The position numbers were made by a program, and so were the translations under genes. 64,000 nucleotides of DNA. Origin: Inia geoffrensis (taxonomy: Eukaryota; Chordata; Mammalia; Artiodactyla; Iniidae). Below, in pieces: positions 34,395-46,444 of this stretch; the stretch's first letter is position 1; the number at the start of each line of letters is the position of its first letter. The notes under the pieces are model-generated. The model did no database searches, had not been told where the DNA came from, and was given only the letters and a program-made list of their open reading frames with translations. The stretch covers positions 118,808,315-118,872,314 of the forward strand of contig CM070900.1 of NCBI GenBank assembly GCA_036417435.1. The letters run 5' to 3'.

Positions 34395-34808
34395 TTGGGG
34401 CAGCTAAATTTTGTGTCAACTTGAATAGGCTAGGGTACCCAATTGTTTAGTCAAATATTAATCTAGATGTTGCTATGAAGATATTTTGTAGATGTGTTTT
34501 AACAATAAGGTGACTTTAAGTAAAGAAGACTACCCTGAATAATGTGGGTTGGCTTCATCCAATCAGTTGAAGGCCTTAAGAGCAAAAGCTGAGGTTTCCC
34601 ATATTAGAAGGAATTCAGCTTTAAGGTTGTAACAGAAAAACCCACCCTAAGTTTCTAGCCTACCAGCCTCTACCCCATAGATTTGGGACCTGCCAGGCCA
34701 TACAACTTCATGAGCCTATCCCTTAAAAGAATCACTCTGTGCATCTATATCTGTATTCTATCAATATCTTAATTTTTCTGTTTTTCTGGACAACCCTGAC
34801 TAATGCAT
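34395..34808 (+). mobile_element. Solo LTR, ERVL/MaLR-like
   Basis: Landmarks in order: TTTTGTGTCAACTTGAATAG, AATGTGGGTTGGCTTCATCC, AATCAGTTGAAGGCCTTAAG, and an end with TTTTTCTGGACAACCCTGAC then TAATGCA. These match from memory a widespread mammalian ERVL-class LTR. The family is not assigned precisely. No internal genes. Confidence 0.65.
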
Positions 34809-35570
34809 TAGTTAAATCCATTACAAAAGGCTATTATTCCTTTTAGTTATTCCTTTTTAAATTCTGCAGTGATATAGGTCAGATGTAAACAAGATATATT
34901 TTACTAATAACATAATCATTATTTATTGTTTTGTTACTGTGGCTCGGTGTAACAGTTATTTTTTCCTTTTATGTTTTTCTTTAATAATTTTCTTTCTTTT
35001 AATTTTTATGATTTTATGATTCATGTTAAATTCTAGACAAATGCACAAACTAGAAACCCTCTTTTGTATAACATTTATAAAGAGATTATTGTATCTGCCA
35101 ACTGAAATATAATTAGACACTGGTGAAAAAGAAAGCTTTATGGACATTCTGAAAAGTGAATTCTGTGAAATTAATGTGGTTACTGAGATTCAGAAGTTGA
35201 ATACATGATATGGATAAATATGATCTTTTATATATAGTTCACAATGAAGTCCTAAAATGACTCATTTTGCCTAAACAAAATTTGAAATTAATAAAATAAA
35301 AGGAAAGACCTAGTAATTGTGACTGTTCCACTGTGAATTACCCAGTTAAAAGAACTACTCCTCTAGTACACTACTTCTTGTATAAGGGCAATGTTTTACA
35401 TGCTGGAAGAGAACAACTGACAGTGGGGTCAGATCTATTAAACACATGACTACCACCCACATGAACTGCTGGTGGGAGAATATTTGGCTTATAATATCCA
35501 GTTAACACACGCATTTGTGGGTATTATCACTTCAGAAAAATTTCAAGTAAGAAATTTTCTTACTTGAAAA
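34809..35570. other. AT-rich DNA, nothing recognised
   Basis: No gene or identifiable repeat. An inverted repeat of short arms (CAAGTAAGAAATTTTCTTACTTG, about 35544-35566) lies just left of the next L1. Confidence 0.45.
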
Positions 35571-35850
35571 TAGAGTCATACAGAGTGAAGTAAGTCAGAA
35601 AGAGAAAAACAAATATCGTATATTAATGCATATATGTGGAGCCTAGAAAAATGGTACAGATAAACCGGTTTGCAGGGCAGAAATAGAGACACAAATGTAG
35701 AGAACAAACGTATGGACACCAAGAGGGGAAAGTGGTGGTGTGATGAATTGGAAGATTGGGATTGACATATATAAACTAATACGAATAAAATGCATAACTA
35801 ATAAGAACCTGCTGTATAAAAAAATAAAATAAAATTCAAAAAATAAATTT
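35571..35850 (+). mobile_element. L1 3' end, 5'-truncated
   Basis: Sense L1 from GAGTCATACAGAGTGAAGTA (end of ORF2) through a third type of 3'UTR (CCGGTTTGCAGGGCAGAAAT, GGATTGACATATATAAAC) to a decayed A-rich tail. It is short because of 5' truncation. Confidence 0.8.
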
Positions 35851-36505
35851 TTCTTGAGTTCTTTAGGCTATGAATACATTTAAATAAATAAATATTAAAT
35901 GTACTTCACAAAGATTACTTTTTAATGTTATGAATGTTAGTAGTCCAAACACATAATAGGATTCATACATAATTTAATATCCATTATTTTGATTTGTATT
36001 ATCTTTCAGTTTTAAAATCACTTGGGATTTTTTTGTTTTGTTTGTTTTTTTAAAAATTTTTTTTTAACATCTTTATTGGAGTATAATTGCTTTACAATGG
36101 TGTGTTAGATTCTGCTTTACAACAAAATGAATCAGTTATATATATATACATATGTTCCCAATACTCTTCCCTCTTGCATCTCCCTCCCTCCCACCCTCTC
36201 TATCCCACCCCTCCAGGCGATAACAGAGCACCGAGCTGATCTCCCTGTGCTATGCGGCTGCTTCCCACTAGCTATCTACCTTACGTTTGGTAGTGTATGT
36301 ATGTCCATGCCTCTCTCTCGCTTTGTCAGAGCTTACCCTTCCCCCTCCCCATACCCTCAAGTCCATTCTCTAGTAGGTCTGTGTCTTTATTCCTGTCTTA
36401 CCCCTAGGTTCTTCATGACATTTTTTTTTCTTAAATTCCATATATATAAGTTAGCATATGGTATTTGTCTTTCTCTTCTGACTTACTTCACTCTGTATGA
36501 CAGAT

Positions 36506-36656
36506 GTAAGTATAGTACCTGGAGTTCTAGTCCCATGCTTCCACACTGACATCCCTTATAAAATAGAAATCCCCAAATGGGGCCCACAGGCCTCAATGGT
36601 TTTCTTGGGAATTTTACATGTAATGGTTAAGGCATATTGCTACTTGGTAACAGGAT
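36506..36656. other. Non-L1 filler inside L1-F
   Basis: About 150 bases between L1 ORF1 and L1 3'-end sequence that match neither. They include CAAATGGGGCCCACAGGCCT. They could come from a cellular RNA joined during reverse transcription, or from repair of a deletion. Their genomic source is unknown to me. Confidence 0.6.
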
Positions 36657-36676
36657 TTTTTCTTTTTCTCGAACCC

Positions 36677-37090
36677 CTATAACTTGAATGTTGGTGCGTT
36701 AATGTTGTCCCACAGGTCTCTGAGACTGTCCTCAGTTCTTTTCATTCTTTTTTCTTTATTCTGCTCTGAAGTGGTTATTTCCACTATCTTATCTTCCAGG
36801 TCACTTATCCATTCTTCTGCCTCAGTTATTCTGCTATTGATCCCATCGAGAGTATTTTTAATTTCATTTATTGTGTTGATCATCATTGTTTGTTTCATCT
36901 TTAGTTCTTCTAGGTCCTTGTTAAATGTTTCTTGCATTTTGTCTATTCTATTTCGAAGATTTTGGTTCATCTTTACTATCATTATTCTGAATTCTTTTTC
37001 AGGTAGACTGCCTATTACCTCTTCATTTGTTAGGTCTGGTGGGTTTTTATCTTGCTCCTTCATCTGCTGTGTGTTTTTCTGTCTTCTCAT
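36677..37090 (-). pseudogene. L1 ORF1, N-terminal half only
   Basis: 137 open codons from MRRQKNTQQMKEQ through the coiled coil (residues about 45-125, with LEDKIVEITTSEQNKEKRM) to SLRDLWDNI. The sequence is cut off at the start of the RRM. The RRM and C-terminal domain needed for RNA binding are absent, so only a trimerisation segment could be made. Confidence 0.88.
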
Positions 37091-37635
37091 TTTGCTTATC
37101 TTCCTGTGTTTGGGGTCTCCTTTTTGCAGGCTTCAGGTTCGTAGTTCCCGTTGTTTTTGGTGTCTGTCCCCAGTGGCTAAGGTTGGTTCAGTGGGTGGTG
37201 TAGGCTTCCTGGTGGAGGGGAATAGTGTCTGTGCTCTGGTGGATGAGGCTGGATCTTGTCTTTCTGGTGAGCAGGTCCACGTCTGGTGGTGTGTTTTGGG
37301 GTGTCTGTGGACTTATTATGATTTTAGGCAGGCTCTCTACTAATGGGTGGGGTTGTGTTCCTGTCTTGCTAGTTGTTTGGCATAGGAAGTTCAGCACGGT
37401 AGCTTGCTGGTCGTTGAGTGAAGCTGGGTGCTGGTGTTGAGATGGAGATCTCTGGGAGATTTTTGCCATTTGATATTATGTGGAGCTAGGAGGTCTCTGG
37501 TGGACCAGTGTCCTGAGGTTGGCTCTCCCACCTCAGAGGCACAGCACTGACTCCTGGCTGAAGCACCAAGAGCCTTTCATCCACATGGCTCAGAATAAAA
37601 GGGATAAAAAATAGAAAGAAAGCATTAGTAGAATT

Positions 37636-37669
<34 letters not shown>

Positions 37670-39399
37670 GGAGGGAAGGAGGGAGGGAGGGAGGAAGGAA
37701 GGAAGGAGGGAAGGAAGGAAAAAAGAAAGAAAGAAGATAAAGTAAAATAAAATAAAGTAAGATAAAGTATAATAAAGTTATTAAAATAAAGAATAATTAA
37801 TAAGTGGTAAAAAACAAAACAAAACAGAAATGGATGGATAGAGCCCTAGGAAAAATGGTGGAAGCAACGCTATACAGACAAAATCTCACATAGAAGCATA
37901 CACATACATGCTCACAAAAAAATGAAAAGGGGAAAAAATCATAAATCTTGCTCTCAAAGTCCACCTCTTCAATTTGTGATGATTCGTTGTCTAAAGGAGA
38001 GAAGGGAGAAAAGAAAGAAGATAAAGTAAAAGAAAATAAAGTTATTAAAATAAAAAGTAAATATTAAGAAAAAAATTAAAAAAAAAAAACCCGACAGATA
38101 GAACCCTCAGACAAATGGTGGAAGTAACGCTATACAGACAAAATCTCACACAGAAGCATACACATACACACTCACAAATAAAGGAAAGGGGGAAAAAATC
38201 ATAAATCTTGCTCTCAAAGTCCACCGCCTTAATTTGGGATGATTCGTTGTCTATTCAGGTATTCCACAGATGCAGGGTACATCAAATTGATGGAGCTTTA
38301 ATCCGCTACTTCTGAGGCTGCTGGGAGAGATTTCCCTTTCTCTTCTTTGTTCTCACAGCTCCCAGGGGCTCAGCTTTGGATTTAGCCCCGCCTCTGCATG
38401 TAGTTTGCAGGAGGGTGTCTGTTCTTCACTCAGACAGGATGGGGTTAAAGGAGCAGCTGATTCGGGGGCTTTGGCTCACTCAGGCCGGAGGGAGGAAGGG
38501 GCACGGAGTGCGGGGCGAGCCTGCGGCGGCAGAGGCCAGTGTGATGTTGCAGCAGCCTGAGGCGCGCCGTGCGTTCTCCCGGGGGAGTTGTCCCTGGTTC
38601 CCGGGACCCTGGTAGTGGCGGGCTGCACAGGCTCCCCAGAAGGAGGGTGTGGATAGTGACTGGTGCTCGCACACAGGCTTCTTGGTGGCAGCAGCAGCAG
38701 CCTTAGCGTCTCATGCCCGTCTCTGTGGTCTGCGCTTTTAGCCGCGGCTCATGCCTGTCTCTGGAGCTCCTTTAAGCAGCCCTCTTAATCCCCACTCCTC
38801 GCGCACCAGGAAACAAAGAGGAAAGGAATAGTCTCTTTTGCCTTCGGCAGGTCCAGACTTTTCCCAGGACTCCCTCCCGCTGCAAGCTGTGTTCACGCCG
38901 CCAACCCCAGTCCTATCACTGCCTCCGACCGAAGCCCGAGTCTCAGCTCCCAGCCCCGCCCACCTTGGCGAGGGTAGAGACAAGCCTCTCGGGCTGGTGA
39001 GTGCCGGTCGGCACTGATCCTCTGTGCGGGAATCTCCCCGCTTTGTCCCCCACACCCCTGTTACTGTGCTCTCCTCCGCGGCTCTGAAGCTTCCCCCTCC
39101 GCCACCCACAGTCTCCACCCGCGAAGGGGCTTCCTAATGTGTGGAAACTTTTTCTCCTTCACGGCTCCCTCCCACTGGTGCAGGTACTGTCCCTATCCTT
39201 TTGTCTCTGTTTATTCTTTTTTCTTTTGCCCTACCCAGGTACGTGGGGGGTTACTTGCCTTTTGGGAGGTCTGATGTCTTCTGCCAGAGTTCAGTAGGTG
39301 TTCTGTAGGAGTTGTTCCACGTGTAGATGTATTTCTGGTTTGGGGCGGAAGGTGATCTCCGTGTCTTACTCTTCCGCCATCTTCCCGGAAGTCTCCTAC
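37091..39399 (-). promoter_or_regulatory. L1-F 5'UTR with internal promoter region
   Basis: About 2.3 kb, closely similar to the 5'UTR of the 12.4-19.5 kb L1. It has the GAAA tract (37637-37735), two copies of a 260-base unit (GCTATACAG at 37869 and 38129), a CpG-rich outer half (38350-39150), and an intact YY1-type motif at the first bases. This is the best preserved L1 promoter in the window. Confidence 0.8.
37637..37735. repeat. (GAAA)n / (GGGA)n microsatellite in L1-F 5'UTR
   Basis: About 8-9 GAAA units followed by GGGA/GGAA units. It occupies the same place as the tract at 17725 in the other L1, with a different unit number. Confidence 0.92.
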
Positions 39400-39408
39400 A
39401 ATCACTTG

Positions 39409-41592
39409 TTGACTCAAAAGAGAGATGATTAATATTTCCCCTAATGCTATTTAGCTAGTGCAATCTCTTGATATTTTTACAGGCTTGATATTTTTATTTT
39501 CCAATTTGTTTGATTGTGTAAACATATTTAATAACTGCTTTTATATAACTGCCTTTAAAACATCATTCATTATTACAAATTTAATTTTTGTAAAGATAAA
39601 TATGCAATTTATATTTCAGTTATTAGAAGGTTACCATCTTTAGTACTTAGATTTATACATTCCAATTACACCTGGAATGTTTACATGTATTTGTTGTGAA
39701 CTTTCACATAACAATAAATGAAATGACATGCCTAGTGCTATATTTTTCATATATTTAGACTGACTTCATATGATGATGGTAAATTACTATTTACAAATTG
39801 TTTGATCATGTACAATTTGAGGGATGCCAGATATGACATTAAATGAGCCTTACAAAGGCTGAGACCAAAATAAAGGCCAAATAGCAATTTTTGGCTGATT
39901 AAAAAAGCCAAAGCCAAACACAGATGTTTCCCTAACTGTAAGTATAACATGGGAGCCCAGGAGTATTTGATGAATCAGTATTAAGTCTTGGAGAACAGAC
40001 TATTTACTTATCCCTTTACCACTGTGTGCTATGATGTCTATTTTTTCAGAGAATATAGTGTTTATACAATATAAAACCTTTATACATAGGATTTTGTCAT
40101 TTTTATACCATTAAATTTGTTCAATTCTTGCCAATAGATTTATTACTCCAGTTTGTCCTTTGATTTCTTGATACTCTCAGCTTGAGTTCTAGTAGACTCT
40201 CCAGGAAATGTTCATCAGTTCTGAGATCTTCCATGTTCATAACAGATTATCTTTGACCTTTACACCAGTTTTGGATGGCTACAAAATCCTTGGCTCACAT
40301 TTCCTTTACTTGTGCATCTTAAATAGGTTGTTCTAATGTCTAAATGTTGCTGGTTGCTCTTAAAAAGTGAGTTGAACTGTTTTTCTGGATGGCCAAACAG
40401 ATATCGATATAGATATAGATATAGAAGATATAGATAGTTGTTGTTATTTTCAAGGCACAGTATAGACTTTTATTCTTCAAATCAGCATTCATTTATTTGA
40501 GAACTGGAACATACAATACAGAAAGCTATAAAAGTTTTGATTTTGAAAATAGTGATTTACACAAAATAAAATCTCAAATATGCATGCAATGTCTAGTGAG
40601 AAAAATTATAATTTATAAATTATGAATTTCCAGGTCTCTCTGAAATTAATAATTGTCAGTCCTAGCATTTCTAGCAGTACTCTTGGTCTTCTCTTCCTAT
40701 ATTCAACCAGTCTATAATTCTGTCTCCAAATCCCAGAAAGTGACACTTGCCAGTATTTAGAATGCCAATCACAGCTACCACTTACTGAGAACCTACTATG
40801 TTCCAACATTTTCTCTTAACCACATAAAAGTGATATTATGTCCATATCTTTATATAAGTATATAAAGCTTCAAAATTTGCATGAATTGCCATATTGTGGA
40901 TTACTAGTAATTGGGAGATGCAGGAAATGATGTCAGTTCTGAGTCAATAGTGTTAAACATTGATTTATAGTTACTTCCTTTACTAGGGAAAATGGAAGAC
41001 AAAGGAGACTTTGAAGATAAGTTCACGTGGGATGACAATTAAAACAAATGAGAGACTGATAACAGTAGATATTCATAAAATAGAAGACTCAGCAGGGCAT
41101 ACTCTGGATTATAGAGTAATAATCATAAATGCAACACTGCTACATGTGCAGTTTTCCTAAGCTGTGTCCCCAGGCATGTTATAATATAATATTAGTATGA
41201 ATTCTATACATGTTGAGGGAGCACAGTGTCTACTTTTATAATACAAGGACCATCCTGAGTAAGATCAGGGACCTCTGGGACTTCTGAAAGAAAGTAAAAT
41301 ATTGGTTATAGAAGTACTTGCCTAACTCCAAAGAAAGGTGCACAGTCTGTGTAAACCTTGTTAGTAAGCTCCTTTATTACTATTGATTAAAGGAGTAAAT
41401 AAAGACTGGCCAGATAAACTTTAGAAGCAATTCTGTCTAATTGTATTCTGGAGAAGCCAGGGGGTGTACAACTAGCTTCAGAGGAGATCTCCAAACTAAC
41501 AAAGAGCCTGTTCTCTTTGTACCATACCATACTGAGACCATGTTGTCTTCTGGCCACACTATTTACTGTGTTTTCCTTCTCTTGCCCATAAA
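39409..41592. other. AT-rich DNA, nothing firm
   Basis: A short (ATAGAT)n stretch lies at 40402-40437. About 40765-40830 (TACCACTTACTGAGAACCTA) resembles a MIR SINE remnant. No gene seen. Confidence 0.45.
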
Positions 41593-41603
41593 ATGCTGTT
41601 CCT

Positions 41604-41810
41604 GGGCTTCCCTGGTGGCGCAGTGGTTGAGAGTCCGCCTGCCGATGCAGGGGACATGGGTTTGTGCCCCAGTCCGGGAAGATCCCATATGCCGCAGAGC
41701 GGCTGGGCCTGTGAGCCATTGGCCGCTGAGCCTGCGCGTCCGGAGCCTGTGCTCTGCAACAGGAGAGGCCACAGCAGTGAGAGGACCGCGTTCCACAAAA
41801 AAAAAAAAAC
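41604..41810 (+). mobile_element. CHR SINE, full length
   Basis: Complete structure: a tRNA-like head with A box (GGTGGCGCAGTGGTTGAG) and a B box GGGTTTGTGCC (CpG decayed), a GC-rich body through CCACAGCAGTGAGAGG, and a pure A tail of about 13. An 11-base target-site duplication flanks it (41593-41603 and 41811-41821, one mismatch). Open frames crossing it on both strands are artefacts of its GC content. Confidence 0.96.
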
Positions 41811-41905
41811 ATGCAGTTCCTCTGCTTCCCAATCTGTGCTTTTATTCTTCTTAGCTATTATTAATCCTGAATATTTCATTGGTAACCTAGGATTTAATTT
41901 TCCCT

Positions 41906-41910
<5 letters not shown>

Positions 41911-41941
<31 letters not shown>
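41911..41941. repeat. (AT)n microsatellite
   Basis: About 15 perfect AT dinucleotides, a likely length-variable locus. Confidence 0.97.
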
Positions 41942-41946
<5 letters not shown>

Positions 41947-42089
41947 AAACATTTAAAATAACATCTATATATCTAAAACTAACTTTATACCATTTTGAAT
42001 CGCCATACAGATAGATGATCAAGAATCAAATCAATCTCATGGCAGCTAAGTTTGAATTCATAATTGATCTCAACACAATATTCATCCTT

Positions 42090-42838
42090 CATTTTCTAAC
42101 TCAGTTAATGACCTCATTACCTCAGACACCCAAGTCTGGAACTGAGTTTCTCCCTTTACTTTATCCACTACAACTAATTGGTCATTGCACCCTATTACAC
42201 TTACCAGATATCTTTCATGTCCATTTGAGTCTCTGCGTGTCTAATGCCAGTGCATTCATTCACATCCTCATAATCTCTTGTTTGAAAGCAATAATCTTCC
42301 TATTGTCATCTGTGGTATAGCCTTACCATCAACCATTCTCCACATTGCTGAAAATACTGTCCTGTTACTTTCTTGCTTAAAAATTCTTCAGTGGTCCCCG
42401 TTTTCCAGAAAATAACGTTTAAAGTACTTACTATGAATATGCAATTCATGGTCTTATCACAGTATCTCTCACAAATCTTGTTTTCATCATTTTTCAACAT
42501 AACTGCTATGCTCAAGGTACAAGTGGAACAGGATAACTTTTCCACATCCATTAAGACTCAACTTATATGACACCTACTCTATGAAGATTTTGCAAACATT
42601 TCCCTGTACTGAGACAAAACTAATACATGATGAAATACTATATTAAAAATTCTTAATGTTATATCAAAATAGCAGAATTACTTCTCTATTTCTCACTTAG
42701 ACCATGACTTTCTGTTGTGTATGTATGTGTATTCCCACAAACACACACACACATATACACAAACACACACAGCTAAAAAAAGTGAGCATAGTATAGTATG
42801 TGTTAAAGTAATATTTATTGAAAGAATAAATGAGTTTA
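42090..42838 (+). mobile_element. L2 LINE 3' region
   Basis: L2-like blocks in order: TTACTTTCTTGCTTAAAAAT then TTCTTCAGTGG, AAAATAACGTTTAAAGTACT, and a tail with AATATTTATTGAAAGAATAA then ATGAG. A (CA)n stretch (42738-42772) sits near the 3' end. Strongly diverged, and the left edge is uncertain. Confidence 0.65.
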
Positions 42839-44999
42839 GAGTAGAAGAACTTCCAGATTTTCCACATTAGAAGGGCTCAGTGAGCAATTAAGTTTTAAGA
42901 ATGCTTCATATGACATCCCTAGTGATAATTATACTCTGAATCTATAAAACCCCCTTCCTTTGAACATAGATGTATGATTTATTCTCCTTGTTTGTCCTTT
43001 TGGGGTTTTGAAATAATAAAAAATAAATAAATCTAGCATTTTAAAAGTACTTATGAAGAAAAATATGTTTATAAACTAAGGAAATACTTTGGAAATACAT
43101 TAATCCATGGTGTTGATGGGCATATAGTAAATTGCATAATGTGATTAACTAACTTTTCTTTAAGCATAGAAATGAAAGTGTTTTTTTAATTAAAATCTGT
43201 ATGCCTGCTGATTTCATATCCCTTTGAGATTGAAAGCTTAAGAATTATTTGACTATAATTCTGAGTTTCACAGTGAGAGAAATTACAAATAGATTTCTTG
43301 AGAGTACCAAATAAAGCTAAATGAGTGTCAATTTTAAAATATGAATTTCTATATTTGCTATTTATGAAGGTTTCTTTGTTTTTTGAACAGTCGTTTACTT
43401 CATATGATTTTTACATTGATTGATATGGAACTTTGCATAGTGTAAGACAGTTATTAATTAATTACACTAACATGTGCTTGTTGTACTTTTGATGGATGCT
43501 TCAAAGGAAAAGAAAATGAAGCTCTGCGAGCATAAACCTATCCTAGTTTGTAGGGTCAAGGATGGTCTTTTTGATAAAGTTATAGTTCAACTAAGAACTG
43601 AGGAGATTTAGATCTATTATTCCCTACAGAGCCTGGGCAGTATTTCTAGGTAGTGGAATTAAGATGTTTAAAGGCTCTGAAGCCAGAGGGAGCTTGAAAG
43701 GACAGCATGAAAGGCTATGAGTTAATAGAAGGGAAGCAGTACATGTCTCCAGAGTAATTAATATGACTCATATTAGGTATATAAATTTATTGACAATTAA
43801 ATTATTGCTTACGTTCCATTGATAAGTTAGAGATATTTGCATTAAGACATATAATGCAAAGACAAGATTTATCATGTGAGGCTAATGTAATCTTTCCTTT
43901 GTTGAGTATAATAAGCAGATACTTTAGTATAATCATAAGGTCTGTGGAAAAATTACAATTACTGGATGGGTCAAATAATAATTGAAATGTTATTTAGACC
44001 AGATTTACAGAAATACTTTCAAAGGTAGAATAGAGTGAACCATAAAAATGATTTAGCATAAAAGCTACTTTATTAAACATAATTAAAGTTTACTTTTACC
44101 AAGATTTTTAGTTAATTGCCTCAATTCTTAGTCTTAGTTTTCTGATATAGACTTACGTGGCTTTAAAAAAACAGAGTTTAAAGAGAATCAAAATGGAAAT
44201 TAATGACAAAAAGATGCTTAATTAGAATTGGTTCCAGCAGAAAGATTTCAAATTTATGTTTTGTTTTAATGGGAAAACAAGTAAAATTAGGGGGAAAAAA
44301 AGCTGATTTGTTTCTTTACCTTCAGTTATTTAGATCTCCCTTTTATAAGCTACCTATTTTCAGCACTGACTTATGACAACTGCCTTAATTTAATTCTATA
44401 GTGAAAAATTCACTGAGGATCAAGTGGTTTCCAGATGAATATTTCTGTACAAAAGTAGCTACTGATCTTTAGGAAAGAAAACATGAAGCATTAGGGATCC
44501 CCAGAGCCAGGATAATGGGAGGAAAGGTCATTGAAAAATAAAGATATCACCTTCTTTCTATGTTTCTCTTGTGACAGAATATTCATGTGCAAGTACATTT
44601 GCTCATTGAATTTTTCAGGAAAGAAAATAGTAGAGCACAGAAATGAAAAGTAAGTCACCTTTTGCCAAGGGGTATTTATAATGCCAATGGGGAGGTCTCA
44701 GTAGATGAGAGAAACATAAGAAAGTAAAATGGAGTGAATAAAATAAAGAACAGAAAGAGGTCTGAAGAAAAATAAGGAGTGAAAAACAAGGTGAGGACAC
44801 TAAACATGTAGAAATAGGAGCAATAGTCAGAGGGAAAATAAACTTCTTATTTAAAATTTTAGACATTAGTATTCATTTATTCATAAATCATCAGATTATT
44901 TTTGTTACTCAATTTATTATAGTTGGGAAAGGTGCAGCAGGAGACAAATTTACTGTTAGGATTTTTAGTACTTTTAAAATAAATAAATACATTTATATA

Positions 45000-45000
<1 letters not shown>
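42839..45000. other. AT-rich DNA, nothing recognised
   Basis: About 2 kb without a recognised gene or repeat. An 83-codon minus-strand frame at 44615-44866 has no identifiable domain. Confidence 0.45.
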
Positions 45001-45044
<44 letters not shown>

Positions 45045-45045
45045 A
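45001..45045. repeat. (AT/GT)n then T run
   Basis: An alternating TATATGTGTGTATATA... stretch followed by a T run of about 16 (45031-45046). The T run could be the tail of an unrecognised minus-strand retroposon to its right. Confidence 0.8.
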
Positions 45046-45524
45046 AGACAGTAGATTTGAATGTGGTATTGATAGAGATATGCTACCTAGGAACTCCTTT
45101 AAGGAAGCATTTGCTGCAGCAGCCAGCCCCTTCGGCGTAGGCCAACAGAGAGCCAACTTGCCTGAGGTCATCCTTTTCATAATGCAGGCTGCATTTGAAG
45201 ATGAGGGGTGGGGAGAAAAGTAGGGTGTAATGGACAGGTCATTTCTATCTGACACAGGACAACTTTGATAGACTCTGGAGGTCTCTGCTAGACTTACCAA
45301 GGATTTTATTAAACTGTCCCCTCTACCTAATCCTGCTTTCTACTTTCATTTCACTGATGCTCATCGCTAACAGACATTTGCTCTGTTTACTTTATCTCAG
45401 TTTCCACTTTTGGAGTATCTAAACTATAGCAGCTGGCACCTGAAGTGATCTGAGCAAGGGGGTGATAAGATGGTGTTTTTTACAGTGAATCACTCACTGC
45501 CAGGCTGGCATGAGGACCCCATGT

Positions 45525-45750
45525 ACAACTTAGTTGTACCATGATGTTATGCACTTAGCACACATGATCTAATTTAGTCTGTGTAGCAACCTTATCCCGT
45601 GGCTAATATTGATATCCCCATTCTGTTGATATGAAAACTGAGACTTGAAGATATTAGGATACTTGTCCAAAGTCATGTATTTAGTAAGAGGTAGAGACAG
45701 TATTCAAACCACAGCAGTTTTACACGTGCAAATCATAACTTTGACTTCCC
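45525..45750 (+). mobile_element. MIR SINE
   Basis: The MIR core is recognisable: TGATCTAATTTAGTCTGTGT, AACCTTATCCCGTGG, ATATCCCCATTCTGTTGATA, AAAACTGAGACTTGAAG, then TTGTCCAAAGTCATG and AGTAAGAGGTAGAG. This is an ancient tRNA-derived SINE, heavily diverged. Confidence 0.75.
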
Positions 45751-46137
45751 AGATGACATTGTGTGATATTTTGTTTTCAATTATGAGCACAATCTACCTC
45801 CTGAGGTTTCCAGTTAAGATAAAAGGATATGTCACAGTTAGGAATAGACATCAAGAGTCATGGTGTGAAGTGGTTTCTAAGAATCCCTGCCAGATGGAAT
45901 TATTTGTAATGATGAATGATCTCAATTTCTATACAAGTAATTTAAAACTCATTCTCAGTTGTGAACAAATTTTATATCATATAACAAGTATTTAATTTTA
46001 TCTGATTTTTTTAATGAAACACTTGGGATGGCATTTGTCTATTTGTCTATCAATGGATACCTAACTGTGCTAAAATATTTAACAAAAATGAAAATGTCTA
46101 CTAGATGAGGGAGAAACAAAGCTGAAACACTTGAGTA

Positions 46138-46190
46138 TCATATATATTTATATATATGTGTATATATATATATATACATATATATATAAA
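46138..46190. repeat. (TATA/TATG)n microsatellite
   Basis: An alternating TA-rich tract with TG interruptions just left of the SINE at 46220. Confidence 0.9.
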
Positions 46191-46219
46191 ATGAAATGTC
46201 AGTATCTATAAGAAGCTAC

Positions 46220-46438
46220 TTTTTTTTTTTTTTTTTTTTTTTTTTGCAGTACGCGGGCCTCTCACTGTTGTGGCCTCTCCCATTGCAGAGCAACAGGCCC
46301 TGGACGCGCAGGCTCAGCGGCCATGGCTCACGGGTCCAGCCGCTCAGCAGCATGTGGGATCTTCCCAGACCGGAGCGCAAACCCTTGTCCCCTGCATCGG
46401 CAGGCGGACTCTCAACCACTGCGCCACCAGGGAAGCCC
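46220..46438 (-). mobile_element. CHR SINE, full length, minus strand
   Basis: A T run of about 25 (46220-46244), then the complete reverse-complement body including the TACGCGGGCCTCTCACTG 3' segment and the head ending GCGCCACCAGGGAAGCCC. GCTACTTT-like flanks (from 46215 and from 46439) suggest a short target-site duplication. Confidence 0.95.
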
Positions 46439-46444
46439 GCTACT

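Larger units (their letters stand above)
36045..39399 (-). mobile_element. L1 (L1-F) with 5'UTR, half of ORF1 and 3' end; middle replaced
   Basis: On the minus strand: a 5' end with intact AAGATGGCGG (39374-39383), a 5'UTR (37091-39399), ORF1 codons 1 to about 137 (36677-37090), then about 150 bases that are not L1 (36506-36656), then the L1 3' end (36055-36505: the last codons of ORF2, 3'UTR, tail). The rest of ORF1 and nearly all of ORF2 are missing. Matching flanks AATCACTTG (36016-36024 and 39400-39408) suggest one insertion. The 5'UTR is of the same subfamily as the copy at 12.4-19.5 kb. Confidence 0.85.

Noticed and set aside
41387..41879. Several overlapping open frames on both strands
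   Set aside because: All arise from the GC-rich CHR SINE at 41604-41810. Similar frames appear in the SINEs at 9579, 29345 and 46220.
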